The notes: a model not told the origin generated them from the letters alone. A DNA stretch of 64,000 nucleotides from Flagellimonas sp. S3867 (GCF_014698935.1 NZ_JACVMN010000004.1:183224-247223); one strand, 5' to 3'; shown: positions 45,707 to 55,045, counted from the stretch's first letter. Translations and numbers: made by a program.

Positions 45707-45780
45707 TCGAATCGAATTGTGGTTATAGAATCAGTTAAAAATGAAACAGAATTGTTCCTGAATATAAATTAAATTCAAAT

Positions 45781-45788
45781 TACATTTG
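45781..45788 (+). promoter_or_regulatory. -7 box of the lipoprotein gene
   Basis: TACATTTG matches TAnnTTTG, 14 nt before the ATG at 45803. Confidence 0.45.
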
Positions 45789-45802
45789 AAAAAAAATTGA
45801 AA

Positions 45803-46477
45803 ATGAAGAAAATTCCCATTTCGTTGCTGTGCCTCTTCCTTGTTTTGACCGGTTGTAAAAACAAACCAAAACAGATTGAAAAAGAGGAAACTCCTGCCCA
45901 AAGCGTTGCTGAAAAGATTGCCTATGCCCATGGGTATGACAATTGGAAATCGGTAAATGAATTCACTTTTACCTTTAATGTGGATAGAGACAGTTTACAC
46001 ATGGAACGCAGCTGGTCCTGGAAACCAAAGACCAATGAAGTGACCTCTATTATCGGTTCGGATACCATAAACTATAACAGAGGTTCAATGGATAGCATAG
46101 CCAAAAAGGCCAATGGTTACTTTATTAATGATCGCTATTGGGTTCTGGCACCATTCAACCTGATTTGGGATGCCAACAACTATACCTTTGAACATCAACT
46201 TGAGGAAAAAGCTCCGATTAGTCAAAAACCAATGCAAAAGTTAACCATTGTGTATGGTAATGAAGGTGGATATACCCCTGGTGATGCTTATGATTTCTAT
46301 TTTGGAGATGATTTTATTGTTCGTGAATGGGTATTTAGAAAGGCCAACCAATCCGAGCCATCTATGACGACCACATGGGAAAATTATACTAAACTGGGTG
46401 GGTTACAGCTCGGAAGAGATCATAGAATGGTTGAAGGTTCTTTTAGTTTGAATTTTACCAACCTGAAAGTTAACTAA
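45803..46477 (+). CDS. lipoprotein of unknown function
   Basis: A 224-aa protein with a lipoprotein signal ending LTGC (Cys about residue 17). The mature part begins acidic and has WKSVNEFTFTFNV, RSWSWKPKTNEV, YFINDRYWVLAPFNLIWD and REWVFRK, an all-beta pattern. It is reminiscent of outer-membrane lipoprotein-sorting-type folds, but this is not certain. The ATG at 45803 is two codons inside a TTG. I cannot assign a function. Confidence 0.75.
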   Translation: MKKIPISLLCLFLVLTGCKNKPKQIEKEETPAQSVAEKIAYAHGYDNWKSVNEFTFTFNVDRDSLHMERSWSWKPKTNEVTSIIGSDTINYNRGSMDSIAKKANGYFINDRYWVLAPFNLIWDANNYTFEHQLEEKAPISQKPMQKLTIVYGNEGGYTPGDAYDFYFGDDFIVREWVFRKANQSEPSMTTTWENYTKLGGLQLGRDHRMVEGSFSLNFTNLKVN

Positions 46478-46486
46478 AGGTATTGT

Positions 46487-47635
46487 TCACGATTTTCTTC
46501 TTTTTAGGGAGACTGTTACCAACAATACTAAAAGTACACAACCTAAAAGAACGTAAAAACTATGTTTTAGTGAAGCTTCCTCGGCTACAAATCCTAAAAT
46601 AACCGGTCCCATCAAAAATCCTAAATAACCCGTACCGGCTATAAAGGAGACCCCTTTAGCCGATTCAACTCCCTTTACATTTCCGCCAATACGAAAAAGC
46701 TCGGGAATAATCACTGAAAACCCAAGTCCATTAAGTGCAAACCCGGCAACAGCCAATAGGGTGTTTCCAGATAACACCAATCCATATCCCAATGCAGCAA
46801 CCACGGTTCCGAGGACAACAATTTTTACAGATCCTATTTTTTCGCTGATACCATCACCCAAAAAGCGGCCCAAGGTCATTGTTATTGAAAATGCCAAAAA
46901 TCCTGAACCGATCATAGTCTCGGGTGCTAAAGTTATCTCTTTGAGATAAAGACCGCTCCAATCAATAATCGCGCCCTCACTCCCCATTGTCACAAATGCA
47001 ATGATTCCGAGTAGCAATAGTGGTTTCAAAAGTTTAAGGCTAAACTGCTCCTTATCAACCGGTGCAGCAACGATATTTAGGTATTTTTTATAGAAAAAAA
47101 GGTTTATCAGAAAAACCACAACTACGGTCATTCCCATATGTAATGCAGGGTTACCAATAAACGGAATCAAAAAACTTCCCAAACCAACTATAACACCTCC
47201 CAGACTGAAAAATCCATGTGCGGCTGACATAAAATTCTTTTTGTCCTCTTTTTCAATTTCAGTGACCAAAGTGTTCATTGCAATGTCCGTAAGTCCATTA
47301 GAGAGACCAAAAACAAACAATGAAATCATCAAGAGATAATAGTTTGGCGCCAACAAAGGGAAAAGTGCTGTGATACTGCACAGCAAAACACTGTACCAAG
47401 TAGCTCTTCCCACTCCAAGTTTATTGATGATTTTGGAAGCCATCGGAAAAATAGCAAACACACCCAGGGAAAGGCAAAAAATGGCAATCCCCAGATCGGC
47501 TTTATCAATATTGAGTTTTTCCTTAACGGATGGGATATATATGGCCCAGGTACCAAACCAAATATTTAGGCTTGTAAAAACCCATGCAGGAGCAAAATAT
47601 CGAGGATTGGAAAAAATCAGCTGTAATGATTTCAT
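46487..47635 (-). CDS. MFS transporter
   Basis: A 382-aa protein with about 12 membrane segments and the MFS loop pattern (KIINKLGVGRATW between helices 2 and 3). It resembles the fucose-permease/YbjJ-like branch. The substrate is unknown. It is divergent from an AraC-family regulator whose cupin domain suggests sugar sensing, so the pair may form a small uptake module. It ends 9 bp after the lipoprotein gene on the opposite strand. Confidence 0.88.
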   Translation of the reverse strand: MKSLQLIFSNPRYFAPAWVFTSLNIWFGTWAIYIPSVKEKLNIDKADLGIAIFCLSLGVFAIFPMASKIINKLGVGRATWYSVLLCSITALFPLLAPNYYLLMISLFVFGLSNGLTDIAMNTLVTEIEKEDKKNFMSAAHGFFSLGGVIVGLGSFLIPFIGNPALHMGMTVVVVFLINLFFYKKYLNIVAAPVDKEQFSLKLLKPLLLLGIIAFVTMGSEGAIIDWSGLYLKEITLAPETMIGSGFLAFSITMTLGRFLGDGISEKIGSVKIVVLGTVVAALGYGLVLSGNTLLAVAGFALNGLGFSVIIPELFRIGGNVKGVESAKGVSFIAGTGYLGFLMGPVILGFVAEEASLKHSFYVLLGCVLLVLLVTVSLKRRKS

Positions 47636-47704
47636 TGCTAAAATTTACGATACCCACAAAATAACTAAGGATCGGACAAAGGTTCATATGATAGAATATT
47701 CCAG

Positions 47705-47730
47705 AAATAAATCATTTTATTCATTTATTT
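47705..47730. promoter_or_regulatory. inverted repeat between MFS and araC-type genes
   Basis: AAATAAAT-N10-ATTTATTT in the 129-bp divergent intergenic region. It is a possible AraC-family or shared promoter site; AT-richness makes chance likely. Confidence 0.3.
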
Positions 47731-47764
47731 GGTATTTTATCCATTATTAGGGTAATTTTACCGT

Positions 47765-48631
47765 ATGAAGCCTATTCTAGAAGCCATAAACCTGCAAACC
47801 GACTCTTCTCTAAAAGTGGAGTGCTACGATAACTCTAGCTACTGCAAGTCTACTGGATGGCATATCCATCCCGAATTTGAATTGGTTTTTGTAAAAAATG
47901 GCGATGGATGCCTGAACATAGGTTCTAGAAAAATGAACTATTCCAACGGCACGTTGGTTTTTTTGGGAGGGAATATTCCACATGCAGATTTTGGCAATAA
48001 GGATCATGAAGATAACCTAGAGGTGGTCATCCAATTCAGAAAAGAATTTTTAGTGGAAAAGCTAAAGGTATTCCCCGAACTATCTGGCATTAAAGACCTG
48101 ATTCAAAAATCCAAGCAGGTAATGGTCTTCGACTCAACCATAAAGGATTCGTTATGGAATTATTTTAAGCAGTTTGATTCACTGGACAATCAAGGAAAGC
48201 TGATTAACCTACTTACGATTTTAGATCATTTGAGCAGATATGGTAAATATGTATGTCTTTTTGATTCCTATCCTGTAAACAAGTACAAAAAAAATGAGAT
48301 TGATCGCCTTGAGGAAATTTTTGAATATGTGAACTACAACTATTCAAAAAACATTTCGGTGGCTCAAATTTCTTCGCAATTGGGCTATACCTCCAATTCT
48401 TTTTGTCGTTTCTTTAAAAAAATGACCAACCGTAGATTTATTGACTTTGTAAACGAATATCGCATAGAAAAAGCTGTTGAAGCTTTCAACGAAAGTAATA
48501 GCTTGATTGCAGAGGTCATGTATAATTCTGGCTTTAACGACCCTTCTTATTTTACCAAGCAGTTTAAAAAATATCAAAGTGTAACACCAAGTACTTATTT
48601 GAAGTCCAAATATGGGCTTTCATCTGTTTAG
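47765..48631 (+). CDS. AraC family transcriptional regulator
   Basis: A 288-aa protein with an N-terminal cupin (about 20-110, WHIHPEFELVFVKNG and GGNIPHADF) and a C-terminal HTH_18 double helix-turn-helix (about 185-285, SVAQISSQLGYTSNSFCRFFKK, then IAEVMYNSGFNDPSYFTKQFKKY). It probably activates the divergent MFS gene in response to a small ligand. Its 3' end overlaps kynU by 12 bp. Confidence 0.92.
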   Translation: MKPILEAINLQTDSSLKVECYDNSSYCKSTGWHIHPEFELVFVKNGDGCLNIGSRKMNYSNGTLVFLGGNIPHADFGNKDHEDNLEVVIQFRKEFLVEKLKVFPELSGIKDLIQKSKQVMVFDSTIKDSLWNYFKQFDSLDNQGKLINLLTILDHLSRYGKYVCLFDSYPVNKYKKNEIDRLEEIFEYVNYNYSKNISVAQISSQLGYTSNSFCRFFKKMTNRRFIDFVNEYRIEKAVEAFNESNSLIAEVMYNSGFNDPSYFTKQFKKYQSVTPSTYLKSKYGLSSV

Positions 48632-49888
48632 GATGCCTTGCTTAAGAATCTGACCAAAGTTGTACATGTCAGTATAAGAGCAATAAAAGGGCGCTGGGGC
48701 CAACCGAATTACATTTGGTTCGCGCCAATCTGTAATTACCCCATTTTTCATTAAATAATCGAATAAGGCCTTGCCCTCTCCATGTAGAAATACCGATAGT
48801 TGACATCCACGCTCCTCAGGAGTTATTATTTCAAAAGAACTGGTCACTTCTTGATCTATCTCGTGAAGTACAAATTCAAGATAGGCTACAATTTTTTTTT
48901 GTTTTGTGATCAAAGCTTCCATTCCCACCTCATCAAACAATTCCAGCGAAGCCAAATAGGGTGCTATTGAAAGTATGGGAGGATTGCTCAACTGCCATGC
49001 ATCTGCCGTTTCAATGGGGTCAAACTCCGGCTGCATTAAAAATCGGGTTTCTTTTTTGGTTCCCCACCAACCCTCGAACCGAGGAAGGTCTTTTTTACCG
49101 AGATGTTTTTCATGAACAAAAATACCCGAAGCATTACCGGGTCCACTGTTCATATATTTATAGCTGCACCATGCCGCGAAGTCGACATCCCATTCATGAA
49201 GTTTGAGTGCCACATTGCCAGCTGCATGGGCCAAATCCCAACCCACAAAAGCACCAGCAGATTTTCCCGCCCTGGTTATGGTCTGCATATCAAACACCTG
49301 TCCATTGTAATAGTTCACCCCTCCTATTAACACTAAGGCCAGTTCGTCCCCTACTTCATCAATTTTTAATAAGATATCTTCCTTTCTCCAAAAATGTTCT
49401 CCATCGCGTTTTTTTACCTCAACAATGGCTTCTTTTGGATCAAACCCATGAAATCTAACTTGGCTTTGCAGCATATACTGATCAGAAGGAAAGGCTTTTT
49501 CCTCACATAAAATTTTGAACCTTTTTTTGGTGGGCCTATAAAACGATACCATCAATAAATGAAGATTCACCGTCAGGGTATTCATCACCGAAATCTCCTC
49601 TGGTTTTGCCCCGACAACTTTGGACAGTCCTTTTGCAAGCTGCTCGTGATAGTCCCACCAAGGTTTCTCGGCATAAAAATGCCCTTCCACGGCTAGTTCG
49701 CGCCAATCTTTCATTACGTCATCGACAAACTTTTGGGTACGCTTTGGTTGTAACCCCAATGAGTTACCGGTAAAATAGATAACCTCTTTCCCATTTACTT
49801 TTGGAAAGTGAAATTCATTTCGGTATTTAGCCAGCGAATCTTGGGTGTCTAACCGTTGTGCAAATTCCAATGAATTTTGAAATGTCAT
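48620..49888 (-). CDS. kynU: kynureninase
   Basis: A 422-aa PLP enzyme that cleaves (3-hydroxy)kynurenine to (3-hydroxy)anthranilate and alanine. Family segments seen are TGNSLGLQP, VMNTLTVNLHLL, GWDLAHAAGN and the PLP-lysine in WCSYKYMNSGPG. The ATG at 49888 is preferred to a TTG 9 bp upstream. It acts after kmo, about 5.5 kb away on the same strand; the genes between are unrelated. No tryptophan or formylkynurenine enzyme is seen. Confidence 0.95.
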   Translation of the reverse strand: MTFQNSLEFAQRLDTQDSLAKYRNEFHFPKVNGKEVIYFTGNSLGLQPKRTQKFVDDVMKDWRELAVEGHFYAEKPWWDYHEQLAKGLSKVVGAKPEEISVMNTLTVNLHLLMVSFYRPTKKRFKILCEEKAFPSDQYMLQSQVRFHGFDPKEAIVEVKKRDGEHFWRKEDILLKIDEVGDELALVLIGGVNYYNGQVFDMQTITRAGKSAGAFVGWDLAHAAGNVALKLHEWDVDFAAWCSYKYMNSGPGNASGIFVHEKHLGKKDLPRFEGWWGTKKETRFLMQPEFDPIETADAWQLSNPPILSIAPYLASLELFDEVGMEALITKQKKIVAYLEFVLHEIDQEVTSSFEIITPEERGCQLSVFLHGEGKALFDYLMKNGVITDWREPNVIRLAPAPFYCSYTDMYNFGQILKQGILNR

Positions 49889-49940
49889 ATGTAGCAATGG
49901 TTTCTAATGATTGTTGTTAAAACTACTCTTTACGGTTTAA

Positions 49941-50405
49941 TTATTCCAGTCGCATTTCAATAATATGCTTTTTAAAGCCCACTTTTTCATACGCTTTTAT
50001 CGCTGGATCGTTCCCGTCGTATACGGTGAGGCGCATTTCTTTAAGTCCTTTTGTAAATGACCATTCTTTTAATGCATCCATGATTCTAGCATTTAATCCC
50101 TTACCCCTAAATTCAGGTAGGGTGAACATAAAGCCCAAATACGAATAGTGTTCGTGATCCAGATAATGCCTCGCTCTTCGTGATTGTGCATAACCTGACG
50201 CCACAATATTTCCATCATGCTCTACAACAACTACACAGGAATTATCATCTGGAATCATTTTCTCGATATCATAATAACTAACAGGGTCTTCCCTAATAGT
50301 GATATCGAAAGGTCTTTCCGCCCTAATCAGTTCTTGTTCAAAGTGAAGTAGAACGGGTAAGTCATCATGTATTGCTTCTCTTAAAGTAAAATCGCTTAAC
50401 GACAT
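49941..50405 (-). CDS. GNAT family N-acetyltransferase
   Basis: A 154-aa GNAT fold: a first strand FTLREAIHDD, an acetyl-CoA-binding stretch LPEFRGKGLNARIMDAL (R/Q-x-x-G-x-G/A type), and the C-terminal AIKAYEKVGFKKHIIEMRL. The substrate is unknown. It lies 52 bp upstream of kynU on the same strand, perhaps co-transcribed. Confidence 0.9.
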   Translation of the reverse strand: MSLSDFTLREAIHDDLPVLLHFEQELIRAERPFDITIREDPVSYYDIEKMIPDDNSCVVVVEHDGNIVASGYAQSRRARHYLDHEHYSYLGFMFTLPEFRGKGLNARIMDALKEWSFTKGLKEMRLTVYDGNDPAIKAYEKVGFKKHIIEMRLE

Positions 50406-50470
50406 ATTGAATCATTAATCAAATTGAATTCCAATGTAGTTCTTTTCTATATTTTTACGAAAATTTATAC

Positions 50471-51112
50471 ATGCATTTCCTATCTCCTTTATTGGAAAAT
50501 TATATTGTTGAAAATTCGGAGGCAGAACCACCCTTGTTGACAGCACTTACCCGAGAGACACATTTAAGGGTTGTTCAGCCCAGAATGATCACCGGGCATT
50601 TTCAAGGAAGGGTGTTGAGCTTGTTAGCCAAGCTGTTAAATCCCAAAAACATTTTGGAAATAGGCACTTATACCGGGTATTCTGCCATCTGCTTGGCAGA
50701 AGGTCTGCAAAAGGAAGGTGAACTCCATACCATTGAAATTAACGAGGAACTGCACCAAATGCAACGAAAGTATTTTGATAAAAGTGGTTATGGAAATCAA
50801 ATTATTCAACACACCGGTGACGCTGTGGAAATAATACCTTCATTGGATATTTGTTTTGACCTTGTTTTTATTGATGCGCAAAAGGTAAATTATGATGCCT
50901 ATTTTGAGGCAGCAATGGAAAAAACAAAAACCGGGAGTATAATTCTTTCGGATAATGTGCTTTGGTCCGGCAAGGTTGTTGAACCTGTTGCCCAATCGGA
51001 TAAGGCTACTGCTTCACTTGTGGAATACAACAAAAAATTAAAAAACGACTCTCGGGTGGAAACTGTTATTTTACCTATTAGGGATGGTTTGACCTTGAGT
51101 CGGGTGCGTTAA
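50471..51112 (+). CDS. O-methyltransferase (caffeoyl-CoA/catechol type)
   Basis: A 213-aa class I SAM methyltransferase with the motif ILEIGTYTGYSAICLAEGL (about 58-76), IDAQKVNYDAYF for metal and substrate binding, and LSDNVLWSGKV. The family transfers methyl groups to hydroxyls of small aromatics in a metal-dependent way. The substrate is unknown. Its 3' end overlaps the PAP2 gene by 35 bp. Confidence 0.9.
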   Translation: MHFLSPLLENYIVENSEAEPPLLTALTRETHLRVVQPRMITGHFQGRVLSLLAKLLNPKNILEIGTYTGYSAICLAEGLQKEGELHTIEINEELHQMQRKYFDKSGYGNQIIQHTGDAVEIIPSLDICFDLVFIDAQKVNYDAYFEAAMEKTKTGSIILSDNVLWSGKVVEPVAQSDKATASLVEYNKKLKNDSRVETVILPIRDGLTLSRVR

Positions 51113-51650
51113 ATTTCATATAAATCGCATAGAAGAGGAATGCGGAGAGGGTCCCAATTATAGCGCCAGTTAAAATATCCAGAGGAAAATGGACTCCTAC
51201 ATATATTCGGCTATAAGAAAACAACAAAGGCCAAACAAAGAAAATCCAAGTCCATCTCGCCTTTTCCCGAAGTAACAAATAGACCAATAGTGTAATTGCG
51301 AACGAGCTTGACGCATGACCTGAAAAGAAACTAAAGTCAACAGGAGTCTTAAGTATCCGAATAAACGAATTTATGGTTTCATCATTACAGGGTCTTGGTC
51401 TTTCTACCCAAATTTTTACGGTATGGGTCAAAAAGGTTATAAACCATGCTAGCAAAGAAACCAAGGCTACCTGAAAAAAAGCTTTTTTCAAAGGAAATTT
51501 AATCACAAATAATAGCAGAAACAGTAGAAAAAGGGGAATCCAACTATTAATTTCTGTAACAGTGACCCAGAAGTTGTCGTATTTGTCAGTCCCAAGGGAG
51601 TTGAGATAAACAAAAACATCTTTATCCCATTGAAGGAGTTTTTTGTACAT
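51078..51650 (-). CDS. PAP2 family membrane phosphatase
   Basis: A 190-aa membrane protein with all three PAP2 motifs: KIWVERPRP (K-x6-RP), FSGHASSS, and SRIYVGVHFPLD (SR-x5-H-x3-D). It has about five membrane segments. It dephosphorylates lipid phosphates such as phosphatidate or undecaprenyl pyrophosphate. It lies 2 bp after tatA on the same strand. Confidence 0.92.
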   Translation of the reverse strand: MYKKLLQWDKDVFVYLNSLGTDKYDNFWVTVTEINSWIPLFLLFLLLFVIKFPLKKAFFQVALVSLLAWFITFLTHTVKIWVERPRPCNDETINSFIRILKTPVDFSFFSGHASSSFAITLLVYLLLREKARWTWIFFVWPLLFSYSRIYVGVHFPLDILTGAIIGTLSAFLFYAIYMKFNAPDSRSNHP

Positions 51651-51652
51651 GG

Positions 51653-51931
51653 TTACTTGGTACTCCTTTTAACAGCACCGGTAACTTCATCCACATTCTT
51701 TTTTACTTCGTTGAGTTCTTTGCGGATATCTTTGGTGAAGTCGGTGTCGATACCCTGTTTTTCTGCACTTTTTTGGATTTCACGCTTAATGTCATCCGTG
51801 GCATCCCTTAGTTGGCGCATACCCTTACCAAGTCCTTTTGCTATGCCGGGAATTTTATCGGCACCAAACACCATAACCACTATAAAGAGGATAAAGAAAA
51901 TCTCGGCGCCGCTTATAAATAGAAAATGCAT
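51653..51931 (-). CDS. tatA: twin-arginine translocase subunit TatA/TatE
   Basis: A 92-aa protein with one membrane helix (about 7-24, AEIFFILFIVVMVFGADKIP), the FG hinge, an amphipathic helix (IAKGLGKGMRQL) and a charged tail. It forms the Tat pore for folded proteins. At least one Tat substrate is in the window (the GH109-like protein). No tatC is present here. Confidence 0.9.
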   Translation of the reverse strand: MHFLFISGAEIFFILFIVVMVFGADKIPGIAKGLGKGMRQLRDATDDIKREIQKSAEKQGIDTDFTKDIRKELNEVKKNVDEVTGAVKRSTK

Positions 51932-51967
51932 AGAACAAATATAATGAGAAGTTGGTTGGAAAATAAA

Positions 51968-51995
51968 AAAAGCCCTGTGAAATCACAGGGCTTTT
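51968..51995. terminator. terminator of the M1 peptidase gene
   Basis: A 13-bp stem (AAAAGCCCTGTGA / TCACAGGGCTTTT) with a 2-nt loop, 19 bp past the peptidase stop. It is symmetric. Confidence 0.85.
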
Positions 51996-52013
51996 AACTC
52001 TTATTTTAAACAA

Positions 52014-54320
52014 TTATCCTTTGATATTTTCTTTAAACTTATCAAAATCTGATTTCTCTTCCTTCATTGGCCAAGCATTATTGGTGGTATCGATATCGGC
52101 AGTTTCCAACTTAGGATCCACTACGATGCCCACAAGTTCTTTCTGTGATGAAAGCACTCTTTTTACCTCGGTATCGTTCTTTCTCCATATTTCGGCGGGA
52201 TAAGTAACGTTTTCCTTGCTACCATCTGCATAGGTATATTCAACGATCAAAGGCATTGGTATACCTCCTGGCTTGTCAAAAGTTACTTCATAGAAATACT
52301 TTGGCTCTTTGACCTGTGCCCTCTCCGCTTCGGTCATGTTATCCATCATAAACTCTTTCAAGTTTGTAGAAGTTTCAATTGGAGACTTTCCTTTTAGAGC
52401 GGGGTCATAATCTTCGCTATCCTCTTCAGCCAAATACACTAATGGTGGTAAATCGGCCTCTGTAAGATTCCTATCGGCCATATACTTTTCCATTTCTTTT
52501 GTGGGCTTATTGGACACGTAGTATTTTTTAACTCCTTTTACTCCTATATCAACATAGTCAGTAGTATAGAACCAACCTCTCCAATACCAATCCAAATCAA
52601 CCGCAGATGCATCTTCCATGGTACGGAAGAAATCTTCAGGGGTTGGATGCTTAAATTTCCAACGTTGTGCGTACGTTTTAAAAGCGTGGTCAAATAACTC
52701 CTCACCCATCACAGTTTCTCTAAGAATATTCAGGGCGGTGGCGGGCTTGCCATAGGCATTTGGGCCAAGTTGGTATACATTCTCTGGATTAGACATGATT
52801 GGAGAAATAAAGCTTTGGTCTCCTGCCATGTACGGTACTATTTTAGCAGCTTCTCCTCTTCGTGACGGATATTTGTCGTTCGGTGCAATTACAGTTGGAT
52901 AGTTTTTTCCAAACTCTTGCTCCGTTAAATATTGCATAAAAGTATCAAGACCTTCATCCATCCAACCCCATTGACGCTCATCTGAATTGACGATCATTGG
53001 GAAGAAGTTGTGTCCCACTTCGTGAATGATCACACTGATCATACCATATTTGGTTCTATCAGAATAGGTGCCGTCTTCATTTGGTCGACCGTAATTCCAG
53101 CAAATCATAGGATACTCCATGCCTTGATTTTTGGCATGAACTGAAATTGCTTTGTGATAAGGATAATCAAATGTGTGTTTTGAATAGGTCCTCAAGGTCT
53201 GAACAACTGCTTTTGTAGATTGTTCTTCCCAAAGCGGGTTACCTTCTTTAGGATACATGGAAACAGCCATTACATCCTTACCACCAATTTTAACAGCCTG
53301 CATATCCCAAATAAATTTTCTGGATGTAGCGAAACCATAATCACGAACATTGGTTGCCTTAAATTTCCAAGTTTTCTTCTTCTCGGAAAAACCTTTCTCG
53401 GCAGCAGCAGCTTCCTCCTGTGTTACAATAATCACAGGCTTATCATAAGATTTTTTAGCCTGCTTGTAACGCTTCATCATTTCTTTTGAAAAAACGTCGT
53501 CTCTATTTTGAAGTTCTCCGGTCGCATCCAAAATATGATCAGCAGGAACTGTTATGCTTACGTCATAATTACCGAATGGAAGTGCAAATTCTCCACTTCC
53601 CCAGAATTGATGGTTTTGCCATCCTTCCACATCACTATAAACCGCCATTCTTGGAAAGAACTGGGCAATTACATAGGCACGGTTGCCATCTTTAGGGAAA
53701 TATTCATAGCCTGAACGACCTCTACCATTAACATGATCATTTATGTTGTACCACCATTTGATAGAAAATGAAATCTGCTCTCCACTTTTCAAAGGTTTTG
53801 CAATATTTATCCTCATCATGGTTTGATTGATGGTATAGGACAAAGGTCTTCCGTTTGCGTCCTTCACAAATTCAATATTGAAACCTCCGTCAAAAGGCTC
53901 ATTGATATAGGTGTTGGCAAAATTACCCGCCGTATATGCAAAGTTTACACCATTGCCATTTCGCAAGGGTGATTTTGAGTCTTTTGTACGTACATTCTGA
54001 TCTAGTTGTACCCAAAGAAATTCCAAATCGTCTGGTGAATTATTGAAATAGGTGATGGTCTCCTCACCATTGATCTTGGCATTCTTGTCATCCAGCTCAA
54101 TATTCATTTTATAATCCGCTCGCTGCTGATAGTAATCCGGACCAGGCGCCCCTGAAGCGGAACGATAAGTATTTGGGGTAGCGAACTCCTCATACAATTG
54201 TTTGAACTTGCTTTGATTATAATGGCCAGGCTCCTTTTTTTCTTCGCCTTCTTCCTGAGCTACGGCCAGAGCACCAAAAAGGAACAGCATAGAAGCAAAA
54301 CAATACTTGATTTTGAACAT
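52014..54320 (-). CDS. M1 family aminopeptidase-like metallopeptidase
   Basis: A 768-aa secreted protein with a signal peptide to about residue 21 (ALAVAQ). Zinc ligands are HEVGH at 433-437 and E456 in WMDEGLDTF, the M1 spacing. The family GxMEN motif is not obvious; NQGMEYPMICW is the equivalent. It is expected to trim N-terminal residues of peptides in the periplasm or at the surface. The N-terminal region after the signal is charged (EEGEEKKE). The DUF6702 gene lies 60 bp upstream on the same strand. Confidence 0.9.
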   Translation of the reverse strand: MFKIKYCFASMLFLFGALAVAQEEGEEKKEPGHYNQSKFKQLYEEFATPNTYRSASGAPGPDYYQQRADYKMNIELDDKNAKINGEETITYFNNSPDDLEFLWVQLDQNVRTKDSKSPLRNGNGVNFAYTAGNFANTYINEPFDGGFNIEFVKDANGRPLSYTINQTMMRINIAKPLKSGEQISFSIKWWYNINDHVNGRGRSGYEYFPKDGNRAYVIAQFFPRMAVYSDVEGWQNHQFWGSGEFALPFGNYDVSITVPADHILDATGELQNRDDVFSKEMMKRYKQAKKSYDKPVIIVTQEEAAAAEKGFSEKKKTWKFKATNVRDYGFATSRKFIWDMQAVKIGGKDVMAVSMYPKEGNPLWEEQSTKAVVQTLRTYSKHTFDYPYHKAISVHAKNQGMEYPMICWNYGRPNEDGTYSDRTKYGMISVIIHEVGHNFFPMIVNSDERQWGWMDEGLDTFMQYLTEQEFGKNYPTVIAPNDKYPSRRGEAAKIVPYMAGDQSFISPIMSNPENVYQLGPNAYGKPATALNILRETVMGEELFDHAFKTYAQRWKFKHPTPEDFFRTMEDASAVDLDWYWRGWFYTTDYVDIGVKGVKKYYVSNKPTKEMEKYMADRNLTEADLPPLVYLAEEDSEDYDPALKGKSPIETSTNLKEFMMDNMTEAERAQVKEPKYFYEVTFDKPGGIPMPLIVEYTYADGSKENVTYPAEIWRKNDTEVKRVLSSQKELVGIVVDPKLETADIDTTNNAWPMKEEKSDFDKFKENIKG

Positions 54321-54380
54321 TTTATTTTTGATTTTAAACGGTGAAAAATAAGTTTTTTTTAACCAATTGTTAAGGATACG

Positions 54381-54896
54381 TTATAAGTTTAACATTCCTT
54401 TATTATTCTCTCGGATAAGAACAAAACTCTTCTTGTTCCCTTTCCATTTGACATGCACTAGATTCTGTTGTTCTTCGAACAGGTCGGTCAATATTTCATT
54501 TTTAACGGTTATGGTCTTTACATCTGCCAGGTTCACATTGGTCAGCTCCAAATAGCAAATGACAACATCATTATCGTAGCGTTTACCTAAAAAAGTGTAG
54601 TCGACATTTTCATTGTCTAGTTCAATAGCAAATTTGGTCTTAAAATATTTTTTGATATACTCATCGGCAACTTTGGACTCCTCTTCCGCGGTAAGCTTGG
54701 CAATGACGCCATAACGTTCTTCCAGCACTTGCTCAAGATCATCAATAAAAATGCGGCTTGTAATTTGAAATGCTGAATCTTTCTCGGAATATACCATATT
54801 GGTGACACTCACATAGAATTTATGTGATGCTGTAAAGGAAAGTGAAAGTACTGCCAAAAGTAAAATAGCTACTTTCTTGCCCATTTTCAAGTTCAT
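54381..54896 (-). CDS. DUF6702 family secreted protein
   Basis: A 171-aa protein with an N-terminal signal/anchor (MGKKVAILLLAVLSLSFT) followed by SHKFYVSVTNMVYSEKDSAFQITSRIFIDD-type beta strands and a C-terminal basic WKGNKKSFVLIRENNKG. Conserved in flavobacteria next to M1 peptidases. The function is unknown; it may assist the peptidase, which is only inferred from position. The start is the ATG at 54896 or 54884. Confidence 0.78.
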   Translation of the reverse strand: MNLKMGKKVAILLLAVLSLSFTASHKFYVSVTNMVYSEKDSAFQITSRIFIDDLEQVLEERYGVIAKLTAEEESKVADEYIKKYFKTKFAIELDNENVDYTFLGKRYDNDVVICYLELTNVNLADVKTITVKNEILTDLFEEQQNLVHVKWKGNKKSFVLIRENNKGMLNL

Positions 54897-54974
54897 TATA
54901 TGGTAATAGACCCTGTTATTCAATTTATGTTACGTTTTAAATGTTAAAATTGATATCTCGACTGCTCTTTCAGC

Positions 54975-54997
54975 CACACTTTGACATGCTCGGTGTG
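54975..54997. repeat. REP-like element, copy 2
   Basis: CACACT-N11-GGTGTG followed by ACAA. Relative to copy 1 at 43368 there are two loop changes and one stem change, T-A to T-G, that keeps pairing. Confidence 0.5.
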
Positions 54998-55045
54998 ACA
55001 AATTTCCCACCCATCTAAAATTAGCAAGGGGTATGCCAAATTATT

